Shown in pieces: positions 1 to 11,908 of a DNA stretch of 64,000 nucleotides (its first letter is position 1; every line of letters begins with the position of its first letter). Source of the DNA: Paratinospora sagittata. Its lineage: Eukaryota; Streptophyta; Magnoliopsida; Ranunculales; Menispermaceae. The DNA lies in assembly GCA_035771175.1 (NCBI GenBank), contig CM069597.1, forward strand, positions 7,599,001 to 7,663,000. The letters are read 5' to 3'. The notes under the pieces were generated by a model. It saw only the letters and a program-made list of their open reading frames with translations. It ran no database searches and was not told the DNA's origin. The position numbers and the translations under genes were made by a program.

Positions 1-481
1 AACAATTTGCGTCGTCTGCGGAGAACGACATTCAAAGTCTATTGCCCGAATACCATGAATAATAACAACATCCAACCCTCCCCCCCCCTCGGAAGAAGCT
101 GCGAACCAAGAACCAATTCGCCAACTCTGTCACGGGAGACCCCTGCCTTCACCCCATGTTGCCTCAAGATATCGAGCCACTCAGCTCCAGTTTGGGAACA
201 TGGAACAAAGAGCGAGAACAATGGTTGAGATAGCCAACTGAATGGCAGGAATCCTAAAGCGGTTGAGCAAATTCCTTGTGTTGTGCCCACGAGAGGCGTT
301 TCCTTGATGATTGGAAATGAGCGTCGAGATGAAAGCGTCGTGGGGCTCGCTCCTGCAAAATAAGGCGAGCAAAGTCATCCAGGCCCAATGATGATGGAAC
401 AAGAGTCCGCCTCCCGCACTTGGTCGATGTGCAAAGGGGTCTGTTGGACTCAAGGATACGAACATCACTCGTCTACTAGAC
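1..481. other. Leader-like stretch, no gene recognised
   Basis: No reading frame here resembles a known family. It lies directly upstream of a decayed gypsy gag, so it may be the 5' leader or the gag N-terminal coding part of the same element. No LTR end or primer-binding site could be recognised, so the element's left border is probably outside the window. Confidence 0.3.
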
Positions 482-1345
482 ACCACGACAACAAGGACAG
501 GAGACTAGCCCCAGACTATCCTTGCCGCAGAGAAATCAAGAGCTAAATCCTCTGTGGACGCGATCTTGGGAGAAGCAAAAATGTTTTTATTTAACGAGAT
601 TCATAATGCTACCCTAGCTGACATGATCAAGATTCCCCAAAAAGACTTATACGATGAGAAAAAGGACTCGGTCAACCATCTGACCAAGTAAAAGTTTTGG
701 ACGAAGTTGTACGGGGCAACTGATCATACCCTCTATCTGGCCTTCCACAACACGTTGACCGGTGCGGCCTTGAGTTGATTTCAGGAGGTGCCTCCTAGAT
801 CGATCCAGTCTTTGGACCAACTCAGGTGATCATTCGTTAGACAGTTTGTGGGGCTTCGCATGAGAAAGAAATCCTCCATGCACCTCCAAGCAGTCAAATA
901 AGGGAAAAACAAGCCCCTTAAGGATTACGTGGCATGCTTCACGCACGAAGCATCCCAGCTAGAATGATACTCACACGATGTAATACTCACCCTTATAACA
1001 GCGAGACTCCTAGCAAGCAAATTTGGGTGGTCCTCAGCAAAGAGCCCAGCCAAAAGCTACGAGGAGTCATTCATTCAAGTGAAGGAGTATACGAAGGCAG
1101 AATAAATAAAGATGGTGAGGGTCATCCAAACGAAGGACGAGGCCCCCTCAAAGAAAAGAAAAAAAAAAGGGCCCAGAAAACATCGGGCATCCGCAGAGAA
1201 AGCTTCGACCCCAAAGGACTAAGCCAACATACACCCCGCAATGAGAGTCAACCCCTCCCAGGCTGGGGGCTTTGCCTCACATCTCCTTTGTGGCAGAAGA
1301 TTTTGAGGCCAGTTCGTCGATGGATGCCAAATAGGAATAAGTAAG
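482..1345 (+). pseudogene. Ty3-gypsy (Tat-like) gag remnant
   Basis: In the frame of the ATG at 581 the translation reads as a plant Ty3-gypsy capsid (Retrotrans_gag) with the pieces LYLAFHNTLTGAAL, FQEVPPRSIQSLDQL, FVRQFVGLRMRKKSSMHL and KDYVACFTHEASQL in the right order. It has in-frame stops, for example TAA near 688, TGA where the family has Trp in ALSWF, TGA after DQLR, and TAA in place of Gln after LQAVK. A basic Lys-rich tail (about 1140-1190) follows, as in nucleocapsid regions, but no CCHC knuckle is visible. No protease, RT or integrase follows. The smaller frame at 934-1344 overlaps in another phase and is not a gene. Lineage assignment to Tat is inferred from the downstream antisense remnant and LTR style. 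Confidence 0.7.
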
Positions 1346-1974
1346 ATTTTCCTTCACCGATAAAAACTTATACGCCCTACATTCGAACAAAATATAAATT
1401 CCATGAGAGAAGTCACATGACGAGAAGAAAGACCCAAACAATAGTCTCTCACAATACAAATCTTGGACGAAGTTTTTTGGTGAGATTAAGTGAGAACAAG
1501 TCTTGAGAGGTTGTCGTTAACCTCTCCTAATAAAGTTCAACGCACGATGGACAATAATTCTTTAAAGGTCATTGCACCCCTTCTCCCAAAATTTTGATCG
1601 CGCGACAAAGAACAAGCCTTAGGAATTCATCGCAGACCCCCCGAATCGCGCGACTGCTACGAGTTTTAAGAGGTCGTGAAACAAATAGAACCATGTACGA
1701 CATAGCAAGCGAAGTGTTCCCTTGCGACAAGTTTTATCAAAGGTCTTTGAAGCTATCCAAAAAGATAAGTATTTTATTTCAAAAGCCAAAGTATTAAACT
1801 CTAAACTAACATTTTGTGTCTTAGGATACATAGCAATCACTGTGTGTAGTAATTTCCAAAACAATATCTGCTCAATCCTTGAGAAGCGGCAACTCTAACA
1901 AGTTAAAGTGATCGCCTAATACGGTGAAGCAATGAAGCAGCTCTGTTGCCCCAGTTCCTACTCGCCCTGGTTAA
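1346..1974. other. Unassigned stretch between gag remnant and minisatellite
   Basis: No coding similarity was recognised in either strand. By position it should hold gag tail or pol of the Tat-like element, but no RT, RNase H or integrase motif could be read, so pol appears to be deleted. Confidence 0.35.
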
Positions 1975-2330
1975 ACGTGAGTTGTACACATATCAAATAG
2001 CAAAGGCCACGGCCTACACGTATCAAAATAGCGAAGACCACAGGCCCAGTTGTGCATGTATCAAAACAGTAAAGGCCACAGTTGTACACAAATCAAGACA
2101 GTGAAAGCCATAGGCCTAACGTGAGCTATACATGTATCAAGACAGTAAAGGCCACAGGCCCAATGTGAGTTGTACACGTATCAAAACAGCGAAGGCCACA
2201 AGCTCAATATGAGTTGTACATGTATCAAGACAGCAAAAGCCAACATGAGTTGTACACGTATCAAAATAACGAAGGCCACAGGCCCAACGTGAACTATACA
2301 CGTATCAAATAACACAGGTCATAAGCCATG
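1975..2330. repeat. Minisatellite, about nine degenerate units
   Basis: A degenerate tandem array whose unit contains GAGTTGTACACGTATCAA followed by AACAGCGAAGGCCACAGGCC. The ATCAA core recurs near 1991, 2021, 2049, 2092, 2135, 2179, 2222, 2259 and 2302, giving steps of about 28 to 44 bases because units are variably shortened. Such arrays are common in the untranslated part of Tat-lineage elements between pol and the 3' LTR. That explanation is inferred from the flanking gag and antisense remnants. Confidence 0.75.
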
Positions 2331-3779
2331 AACCACACATCTGTCAAACAATAGAACGCGGCACAAGAGAACTACTCAAACAAGAGGAAGCAATGAAATC
2401 GTCATACATTCACAAATAAAAGGGGAGTTTACATTAAAGGAATAAAACGATTCAGAATGTCACTACATTTACGCTACAACTTTACATCATAAAGTTTAGG
2501 TTATGATGGAAAACTCTCAACGCGAAGCTCCCACAAGGTGAAGAAAATACAAGGGGCATGGCCGAAACTGCCCTTCTAATAGTCTTCGGACCAGATATCT
2601 TCTTCCCTATCATCTTCACCCGAAGACCATGCACCCGCATCGAGCTGAGGAAAGAGAAAAGACAGGTCCCATCCGGGGGAAAACTATTGGATTTCCTCGA
2701 TCAAGTCAAGAACCCCCTCAGTATATCCAACATCGCATTCCTGGCGACAAATTGTCTCTAAGGTGTTGGCTCGAGACTAATGCAGCCTTTTCATCTCTTC
2801 TCGAAAAGAGGACAACGACGTCGTGCAACCCTTCGAAATGGCTTTACATTCACAGGTTTCCTTCTTGGTCACGATTATCTGGGCGGAGTAACGAGCAAGC
2901 TGTGAGCACAAATCCTCCTCAGTCTCAATAGAGAAGCGAGAACTCAACACAGAGAACTTATCTAGCAAAGTGTTACAAGCGAAATATAGCCTGAAGAAAG
3001 CAAGCATTGACAAATAAGAAATAATGAAAGAAGAAACCCACACGAAAAAATGAAACGCGAAGAACGCACCAACCTCTGACAACTGTTGAATTCTTCAGTC
3101 AAATAGGTCACCTATTGGGGCCCATCTTATAACCTGGTTGGTCGAAGAATCGATGTCAATCCTGACCAATCCCTCCTCTTGCTCGACGAACGAGCTAGGA
3201 AGGGAAAGAGACACGCCCCCTCCTTATGTGGCAGAACCTTTCCCTTTGCCGCCAAACCAGGAACTAGAAGGTGAAATGGCTTTGGGAACCTTGTTCTTGA
3301 ACCGAGCCTTCACCCACACTATTTTACATGAGCCCTCTTCAAAAAAGAGAAAAGAAAAAGAAAGTGTAAAACCAAAATAGAGATAATAGTGACGTTAGGA
3401 GTAAGAAAACAAACGACGTCAACTTACAATCTGACCCAGTCAATACAAGCCCTACAAACCTAAGCTTGTCCTTAGATTTCAGGACGAGATAGTGCCTCTC
3501 CTAAGGATCCACCCTGTGCACTGACCATATGCGGTCATGCACCTCTGCAGTCACGCTTCGGTGACTTGTGTTTTCTGCAAAAAAAAACATGCAAAACTAT
3601 GGACGTTAAGAAGAATAATAATAAACAACGTTCCAAAAAAGGAAACCAAACCATGGAAGTCAAATCATACCAATGGTCCTATACACCCCGAGCACTTGCC
3701 CAATCAACAACCACCCAATAGTTTCCCAGCTCCCTCCGACAAAAAACCATTTATCCTTCTAATATTTACATGAATTAGG
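2331..3779. other. Internal region of the Tat-like element, no gene recognised
   Basis: Only short frames with no recognisable motifs occur on both strands. The stretch lies between the minisatellite and the antisense ORF remnant and is best regarded as untranslated element DNA. A minus-strand frame at 2777-3082 is open for 101 codons but resembles nothing I know. Confidence 0.3.
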
Positions 3780-4266
3780 GCAACTGAGGACTAGATTTGT
3801 AGCAGAATAAGGAAATAGAAAGTATCAGCCTATAGACTCAGGATGTCTGACCAAAGAGTAGCTATACAAAAACTAACTCAAAAACTTGTGTAGGTGTCAA
3901 GCCCAACTTCATCAAAAACTTGGAAAAAATGGCATGTAAAGGAAGGCGCAAGCCAGCTCGAGCAGATACGAACTAAAGGCCACTTCGACAGGGGGAGCGG
4001 CATGCTCGCTCGTGTCCTCAAGGAACCCTCATGGTCACCTCCTCCGAAACCTTTAACCGCTGAAGGAGGGTGTCAAGCTCATTTTGAGTGAACCTAGACA
4101 AATGATCATCAACGAAAAGTTGATGAGTAGGAGCGAATGCATTACAATCCTCACTACCAACTAACTCATCGTCCGAACATTCAACGTCGTTCGAACATTC
4201 AACGTCATTTTCAAGACAAGGCGACGGCAGATAGCCCCCCATCATGCCATCCATGTTGGCCCCCAA
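3780..4266 (-). pseudogene. Antisense 'putative gypsy-type transposon' (PF04195-like) ORF remnant
   Basis: On the minus strand, from a Met near 4266, the translation reaches TMRVP, a stop, GHERACRSPC, another stop, then ARAGLRLPLHAIFSKF and LMKLGLTPTQVFELVF. The sequence RFPLHPF..L..LG..P.QL is the hallmark of PF04195 (Transposase_28), an extra gene known in antisense between pol and the 3' LTR of plant Tat/Ogre-type Ty3-gypsy elements. Here Glu or Trp codons are replaced by stops, so it is dead. Antisense placement relative to the plus-strand gag agrees with the family. Its molecular function is not established. Confidence 0.55.
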
Positions 4267-4734
4267 CTCGCCTCCATCATTATCTCCATCCTCTGAAAAC
4301 TAAGGGGAACGCGAGCGATCTCTTTGAATCATCATAAGAATGCGAAGAAGTTGCACAACGAAAACAAGGGGACCTAGAGCTCGAATCCAACCACTCGCAC
4401 CTAAGCACAACCCTTAAGGAGAAACAAGAGGCAAAACCAAAGGGAGCAGGATGTGAGCTCCAAAACAATCTAAGAAAAAGTGAAAGATGAATGCAAAAAA
4501 CAAGGCAACCCAAGGCACTTATATAGACCAAAAAAGCGAGGAGGTCATTTAACCCAACAAAACTACGGTCACGCCAAATCACAATTTCACAGATAGAAAA
4601 CAATACAGCTGACCAAAATAATGATGAGCATCGCAAATGAAACTGGATTCACGGTACTCGCCAGAGGCCTACTATTACACCCAAAACTCAACGAATAAGA
4701 AAGAAAACATAAACCAAAGGAAAAGACTAGAAGT

Positions 4735-5290
4735 TGGACAGAATTGAAAAAAGTCTAGTCAAAGGTCCCTAGTCATAGCCCGAAAGAAGGTGCACCAAAC
4801 CGTGACCAAGGATGCACCTTGGCCAAGGCCAAGGTGCACCCCTCGGCCATGGCTGGGGAACCTTTTCAGCCATTGCCGAGGACATTCCCCTACTCCAGCC
4901 AAGGGCGTTTCCCAAACCTTGATCAGGGAACCAATTCCTACACATTGATCATAACTCAAACACTGCACAGAATGGATCTTGAGACATAGAACTACGAGCC
5001 AAACCCTAATGAGGAAAGGGGCAAATCGCTCCCACCGATGAAGCGTCACATTAAATTTCAGAACCATTCCCTCTCAACTATAAAAATGGGGCTCATTCTC
5101 TAAAGCAGGTATACTCTAAAACCCGAAATTCTCTGTATAATATTATCCTCCTACTTAATTGTTTGACTTAGGCATCGGAGTGTTTTCAGTGACCACACGT
5201 CACCACCCTTGCGAGTCAAGAGCGCTAGGAGCAGACAATCTTTAGATTCTATCAGCCAGCATCAATCCACGGATAGACGTGAGATATTTT
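4735..5290 (+). mobile_element. Probable 3' LTR of the Tat-like element (approximate ends)
   Basis: CTATAAAA at 5078-5085 is a good TATA box. It is followed by a transcribed-looking stretch with ACTTAGGCATCGGAGTG at about 5167, a sentence-like U5 signature common in plant Tat/Retand LTRs. The left border is a guess, placed after a purine-rich stretch near 4715-4734. The right side passes directly into a copia RT fragment with no primer-binding site, so this is a 3' end or a truncated solo LTR. Confidence 0.45.
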
Positions 5291-5295
5291 GGCTA

Positions 5296-6243
5296 AAACA
5301 CTCCTAGTCTATGTTGATGACATTTTGAGTGATTCTAGTGTGGTGCGGGATATCATTACTCAGCTGCATAATACCTTTGCTCTCAAGGATTTGGGTATTA
5401 TCAATTAATTCTTAGGGGTGCAGGTTACTTATACTGATAGTGATTGTCATCCTTCTCAGAGTAAATACATTACAGATCTCCTTTGTAAGACTAAAATGTA
5501 GTACGCAAAACCAAATTCTACACCCATGATGAGTGGTTTGCGATCGTCCAAGTTTGGTAGTGATCCTGTACTTGATGTTCAACTTTATTGGTCAACGATT
5601 GGTGCCCTTTAGTATGCTACCCTGAGATTGCATACTTTGTCAACAAGGTTTGTCAATTTATGCAAAATTCACTTCAATCACACTAGAATGTTGTCAAGTG
5701 AATTTTAAGTTACTTGAGTGGTACTCTTGACTAGGAATTGCATCTTCAGAAAGCTAATTCCTTTGAACTTACTGCTTATTGTGATGTTGATTGGGGAGGA
5801 GACCCTGATGACCGTCATTCCAATTCGGGATGTTGAGTTTATTTTGGTCACTTGGCAATCAAAGAAACAACATACCATTTCACGTTCCTCTACAGAAGCT
5901 GAGTACAAGAGTTTAGCAGTTGTTACTGTAGAATTGTCTTGATTGAAAGCTTTATCAGGTGAATTGCAGGTGTTATTGGCAGCTCCTCCAACCATTTGGT
6001 GTGACAACTTAAGTGTTGTTCTTTTATTTACTAATCCAATTCAACATACCATAACAAAGCATATCAAACTTGATTTATACTTTGTAAAGGAGAAAGTCAT
6101 GAGATAGGAGATTTAAATTCTTCGTCTTCCATCTCATCTTTAAATTACAGACGGTCTTACCATAGTCATTTCTAGTGCTCGGTTTCAAGACTTTAGGTTC
6201 AAACTCAGCGTGACATCACTTGCCACAATGAGTTTGAGGGGGG
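5296..6243 (+). pseudogene. Ty1-copia reverse transcriptase C-terminus plus RNase H remnant
   Basis: The reading starts at LLVYVDDIL, the copia RT active-site YVDD box, and passes through FLGVQV, QSKYITDLL and the thumb/connection. A frame change follows within the RNase H domain: YCDVDWGGDPDDRHSN in one frame and SKKQHTISRSSTEAEYKSL in another. It ends with PPTIWCDNLS and HIKLDLYFVKEKV. Several in-frame stops and at least one frameshift make it non-functional. The N-terminal gag, protease, integrase and RT fingers/palm are absent, so the left end abuts the Tat-like LTR. A polypurine tract GAGTTTGAGGGGGG and an LTR follow directly. Confidence 0.85.
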
Positions 6244-8451
6244 CTAATAAGGAAGATATTCTGATAGTCAGTAACTAGAGTGTGCAATAAGTTGTTAATG
6301 TCGTAACCCACTCCGTATGAGTGACATCACGACCGGCACAGAATACCACATATGTCATACCATATAACGTACATGATACCTTGCCATCCTTCTCACAATA
6401 ATCACATCAAATTCCATAAAAATTTTGACATGACCTCTCTTAAAATACTGATTAACACAAGTCCAAAAGCCACCTGATCAAACCATATTCCAATTTCACA
6501 TCATAAGTTTCTAAACCAGAAACTACCCTACATATCATCATGCTACTCATATAGTGATAATACATACATATAAGATGTTAATTATACATATTCAAATAAT
6601 AAGTTTCTCAATCCTCATAACATACATACATACATACAAGGAAATGGAAGAGTCAAATACCCTTCTCTCGCCCTTCCTTTCCCTTTTTCCTTTACCTGAA
6701 ATATCTGAGGATAATGGGTACTACGACAAGCTCAGTGAATATTTTCTGTACATGGCATTTTATATACATTTATGTAAACATGTGATTCAAACATATTGAA
6801 ATCTCATTTAAAATGCATTTACAACATGTAACAATATATACATGCTCATAAACTAATTCCAATGCATTTATTTTTCAAAACATGCACATTTTCAGCGAAA
6901 ACATATCCATCTCCCTCCTGCTGGTAATAGAGCGGGTATTCAGCTCTTATTATGCATTAATAATGGGTCTACACAACATACCTCTTATTGCCCAATTTTC
7001 ACTTTGATCATTCAAATTAGGATTTCTTTCCCAATTATATTCAGCAACTGACACTTGGTCCATGAGTTTACTCAATACTCATGCGGTACTGTCTCCCAGA
7101 AATGATCTCATGTTTTAACATGCCCTAGCAAGTCCAAAACATGTTTTGTTTTCAAACATTTTCATGAATTAAAAACCATGCATATACATTTACATACTCA
7201 TGATTCATAACACAAGTTGTATTATATAATGTCATACAAGAAACCAAGTCAAGAAAAATACTCACAATGGTCAGCACTACACATTCTAACCCAATGCATT
7301 CTCTACACACATTGAACCACAAACAGGTCACACCTGAACATTTCCTAAATCATTAATATTCACCAATTCCACCGATAATTCTCGTTGTAAATCACATATA
7401 AATGATAACCAATCATTTTCCAACTAATTCCCAGATCAAACACTCAAAAAAATACAATGAATTCATTTCCCAAACCTTCAGTTGCTTACAGTCGCAAAGG
7501 TGGAGATTTCATTTGTAAAAAATCATTATGTTTACATGGTTTTGAAAGCAATAACGTCCATATGAATAGCAATTCACCTACCTATCAAATTCACACAGAA
7601 ACCCCCAGTTCCCAGCTCAAATCATCATTTCCCAATCTCTTGATTCAATTGTTAAAAATCTACAAAAGTCACACATGTAGGACAACTCGAAGAGAGGAAC
7701 ACAAATTCAAAGTTTTTATCGAAAATGGGTCGATCCTTACCTCAGAATCGTGAACCCTTGCTTCTCGTTCTTCCTCTCCTCCGTTCTCTTCTTTTCTCAG
7801 CTCAGAATAGCTTAAATGAACGAAAAATTGTGATTTTAAACTGTTAAACGACCTAACTGTCCACTTTAAAAAAAACACAATTTGGCAAGGAGAAACGTGC
7901 TTCTCCTTACAGGAACGCGTTTCTTACACTGCCTAGAAAATAATTTGCCCCTGCTATCACAAGAGAAGCGTGCTTCTCTTTACAGGATGACACTTCTTGC
8001 AAAAATTTGTAAACCCATGCTCTCTAGAATCTATTACTGGAACGCACTTCTCCACAATGAGCGCACTTCTTGGGTTCCAGAGCGCAAATTTCACTAGGTG
8101 TTGGGCATTTCATGATACAACTAACACCCTAAGGTACCAAAAACCCTACAATACATGTATTTTCATCATTCTATGCCCATATACATATGTATATGCTTAT
8201 AAATACGTCTTACAATACGTATAAGTCAACGCATATGTTTGACACAAATGTACGTTGTGTTACAGTAGTTACAAAATTTGTTAGGAGTTTGTTATCAATT
8301 AGAGAAGTAGTTTTAGCTGTTGTTGGTCTATGTCTATATATATGGCTCTGTACATCTTGTATCAATTGTCTTTCCAGAGAATGATTTACAGTTTTTTTTT
8401 TCAATGGCTCTCTGCATTTTTTTTAGTTTTAGTACTTTTAATCAAACTTCA
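6244..8451 (+). mobile_element. Ty1-copia 3' LTR, split by an inserted solo LTR
   Basis: Begins just after the polypurine tract with TAATAAGGAAGATATTC (the first TG is degenerated) and ends with ATCAAACTTCA. The LTR proper is 6244-6298 plus 8265-8451, about 240 bp. A TATA-like TATATATATGGCTC lies near 8335. The uninterrupted counterpart is at 10373-10606 and shows what was present before the insertion. Confidence 0.75.
6299..8264 (-). mobile_element. Solo LTR of a chromovirus-type Ty3-gypsy element (1966 bp)
   Basis: Starts TGTCGTAACCCACTCC and ends TTGTGTTACA on the plus strand, the inverted TG...CA termini of this LTR family. It carries the internal landmark GACATCATGACCGG near the left end and near-palindromic GAAGCGTGCTTCTC motifs near 7890-8060. 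The same landmarks occur in the 23988-27306 LTR, which belongs to the minus-strand gypsy element, so this copy is in the same orientation. It interrupts a copia LTR. The flanking target duplication is degenerate (GTTAA versus GTAGT). No internal gypsy sequence remains. Confidence 0.75.
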
Positions 8452-9217
8452 ATGGAAAAAATAGTTTTTTTTTTACTTTTAAAAAAAGCAAGGTAAGACC
8501 GACTTTTTTCCAAAAGTGCTTCTTAAAAAAGCACTTTTGCAAACACTACATCAAACAGGTCCTATAACATTGTAATTAATTGGGCGTCATCAGATCAAGC
8601 AAGATTTTTTTTTTTGTCATTGTTCAATTTTTACATTCGACCTCAACCATACATTAGAACTATTAGGGGGTATGAATAATGCTTCATTTTAACTAATATA
8701 TAGCATGTCCATATCCAGCTCAGTTTAAAAACGACGGACGGTAACCTTTTGTCCACACTCATATGTTTTAAACATTGGACAACTTAGTTTTATTCGTTTT
8801 ATCCTTTTCCTTGCCTCATTTACATTATATATTTTTAAACTATAATGTCTACTCAACTAATTAATTTTACTAATAAAAGACAAAAACATTTATAATGTAA
8901 CGTTGTACCTTATCATATTATCACAAAAGAAAGGGAAAAATAAAAAAAAATTAAAGCATTTACATTTTCCATATAAATATTGATTTTAACTTAAAGTAAG
9001 TATTAAACTAGGCACTCAATTTTTCCACCTCTTTATCAAAACTTGGCTTGATTTTGAAAACAAACATAAATATTTGCTCATACTCAATCCCAATTTAAGA
9101 AGATTTTTTTTTTACCTATTTAAAAGCATGTTGGACAATATTGAAAAATCACGTTCGAATAAGTTTTGTCACCCCCTTAGTCAAGGGAAACTAGACAAAC
9201 TAAGCAATTATGACCAT

Positions 9218-9862
9218 TAGGGGTGGCAAAATTGTAGGTAGGAAAAAAACAGGTACAGACAACCCCTTATACTAAGAGATACATAGCATATCCGAACCCG
9301 ATTCATTTTTTAAACAGACATTAACCTTTTGTCCATACCTGTATGATTACAAAAAATGGGTAGCCCATTTTTGTCCATTTTTGTTTGGTAGGTGAAAATC
9401 AGGCTAGATATAAATATTTTATATCATTTGCATATGAATTTCGGTTAAATCTTAAAAAGATTGTTAGTTTACTATCAATCGAATCATTAAAGATAATAAT
9501 ATTATATAGTTTCTAAGGCTTTAAACAATAAAATAGTAAAAACTTAGTTTATGATATACACACAAATAACACTAAATGTAGAATAATAAAATACAATTTG
9601 AAAAAACTAAAATCTGGAAATGGATAAGGGATAAACCATATGGTCATATGAAAAAGAAATTATATTTTTACCCCTAGTAAACGGGTACCTTTTTTTGCTC
9701 CTTGTTCGGACCGAGCACACTTTTTAAAAATGAACAAGAAATTTTTTTCATACTCGACTTGATTTTAAGATTATAATTTTCGTACCCGCTTAAAACCAAG
9801 CCAAACAATACTAAGTAGACAATACCGAACAAACAGGTTTGAACACCAATTGCCACCCCCTA
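9218..9862. mobile_element. hAT-like MITE, copy 1 (645 bp)
   Basis: Terminal inverted repeats TAGGGGTGGCAA at the left and TTGCCACCCCCTA at the right, flanked by 8-bp direct repeats ATGACCAT (9210-9217) and ATGACCTT (9863-9870). An 8-bp duplication with TAGGGGTG-type ends is typical of hAT elements. There is no transposase frame, so it is non-autonomous. It was in place before the tandem duplication, because the second copy has it at the same position. Confidence 0.75.
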
Positions 9863-9879
9863 ATGACCTTCCCTATTAA

Positions 9880-9902
9880 TAGAGAGAGAGAGAGAGAGAG
9901 AG
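9880..9902. repeat. (AG)n microsatellite
   Basis: About eleven AG dinucleotides just right of the MITE. It is present in duplication copy 1 only. Confidence 0.9.
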
Positions 9903-10372
9903 CATAAAGCTACAACCAAGCCCAATAAGGCCACAACTACCCCTTACCTTTGTTGAGGTCAGGGAGACTTAAACCTTAGCATATAATTAATTAGAAGTAG
10001 GAAGATGATCTTACCATTCAAGTTGGCGAGATATTAGGTATGACACTCTTTCTCAACAATATTGCTAAAGCCTAACCCCTCTCATTACATGATATTGCAT
10101 GTTTGTGATCCAACGGTTCTAAGGTTGTACTATTAATTGCCACTTAGCCCATGCAATAGGAAATAAATTATAGAGAATTCCATTTTTAACTTAGGAAAAA
10201 AAAAAAGATTAACAGAAGAATTTGAGGATTCATTATAAGTATACGTGAAAAAATTAAAGCACTAAATGATCTGAAAAAATTATCTTATCAAAGTCATTTG
10301 TAGTGCTCAGTTTCAAGACTTCAGGTTCAAACTCAGCATAACATCACTTGCCACAGTGAGTTTGAGGGGGGC

Positions 10373-10606
10373 TAATAAGGAAAATATTCTAATAGGCAGT
10401 AACTTGAGTGTGTAATAGGTTGTTAGTTAGTTACAAAATTTGTTAGGAATTTGTTATTAGTTAGAGAAGTAGTTTCAACTGCTACTAGTCTGTGTCTATA
10501 TATATGGCTCTGCACATCTTATATTAATTGTCTTTTCTGAATTACAGTATCTTTTCAATGGTTCTCAGCGTTCTTCTTTAGGTTTAGTACTTTTAATCAA
10601 ACTTCA
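10373..10606 (+). mobile_element. Second, uninterrupted copy of the copia LTR
   Basis: Homologous to 6244-6298 plus 8265-8451. It is preceded by the same polypurine tract (GAGTTTGAGGGGGG) and the same last coding bases, and it ends ATCAAACTTCA. This is the LTR inside duplication copy 2, not the partner LTR of an intact element: what lies between the two LTRs is flank DNA, not gag-pol. Confidence 0.8.
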
Positions 10607-11384
10607 GAAGAAAAAATAGGTTTTTTACTTTTAGAAAAAGCTGGGGCTTACTGAGCTTTTTTCAAAAGTGGGGTCTTATCTAACTTTTTTCAAAAGCGCT
10701 TCTCAAAAAAGCACTTTTGCAAACACTATATCAAACAAGTCCTATGACATTGTAATGACTTGGGTGTCATCAGATCAAGCAAGGTGTTTTTTTTTTGTTT
10801 TTTTTTTTATCATTGTGCAATTTTTGCAGTCGACCTCAACCATACATTAGATCTATTAGGGGTATGAATAATGTTTTATATTAACTAATATATATTATGT
10901 CCATATCCAGCTCCGTTTAAAAATGACAAACAGTAAACTTTTGTCCACATCCATATGTTTTAAACATTGGACAACTCAATTTTATTCGTTTTATCCTTTA
11001 CCTTGCCTCATTTACATTATATATTTTTAAACTATAATGTCTACTCAACTAATTAATTTTACTACTAAAAGACAAAAAAAAATTATAATGTAGCGTTGTA
11101 CCTTATCATATTATCACAAAGGAAAGGGAAAAAAAAAATTAAAGCATTTACATTTCCATATAAATACTAATTTTAACTTAAAGTAAGTATTAAACTAGGT
11201 ACTCAAAACTTGGCTTGATTTTGAAAACAAACATAAATATTTGCTCATACTCAATCCCAATTTAAGAAGATTTTGTTTGTACCTATCTAAAAGCATGTTG
11301 GACAAAATTGAATAATCAGGTTTGAATAAGTTTTGTCACCCCCTTAGTTAAGGGAAACTAGACAAACTAAGCAATAATGACCAT

Positions 11385-11908
11385 TAGGCGTGGCAAAATT
11401 GTAGGTAGGAACAAAAACGGGTAACCTATTTTTGTCTATTTTTGTTTAGTAGGTGAAAATCACACTTGATATAAATATTTTATATCATTTGCGTATGAAT
11501 TTCGGTTCTAAATCTTAAAAAGATTATTAGTTTACTATCAATCGAATCATTAAAGATAATAATATTATATAGTTTCTAAGGCTTTAAACAATAAAATAAT
11601 AAAAACTTAGTTTATAATATACACACAAATAACTCTAAATATAGAATAATAAAATACAATTTGAAAAAACTAAAATCAGGAAATGGATAAGGGATAAACC
11701 ATTTGGTTATATGAAAAAAAAAATTGCATTTTTATCCCTAGTAAACAGATACCTTGTTTTGCTCTTTGTCTGAAAATGAACAAGAAATTTTTTTCATACC
11801 CGACTTGATTTTAAGATTATAACTTTTGTACCTGCTTAAAATCAAGCCAAACAATACTAGATTGGACAATATTGAACAAACAGGTTCCAACACCGATTGC
11901 CACCCTTA
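11385..11908. mobile_element. hAT-like MITE, copy 2 (duplicated, shortened)
   Basis: Same element as 9218-9862 in duplication copy 2. It begins TAGGCGTGGCAA after ATGACCAT and ends ATTGCCACCCTTA before CTGACAAT. An internal deletion of roughly 120 bp removes the segment holding ACAGGTACAGAC in copy 1. Confidence 0.7.

Noticed and set aside
934..1344. 136-codon plus frame in the gag region
   Set aside because: It overlaps the recognisable gag reading in another phase and has no family signature.
6244..10606. Treating the two copia LTRs (6244 and 10373) as the ends of one element
   Set aside because: The interval holds flank DNA, a MITE and a solo LTR, and the homology continues past both LTRs, so a tandem duplication explains them.
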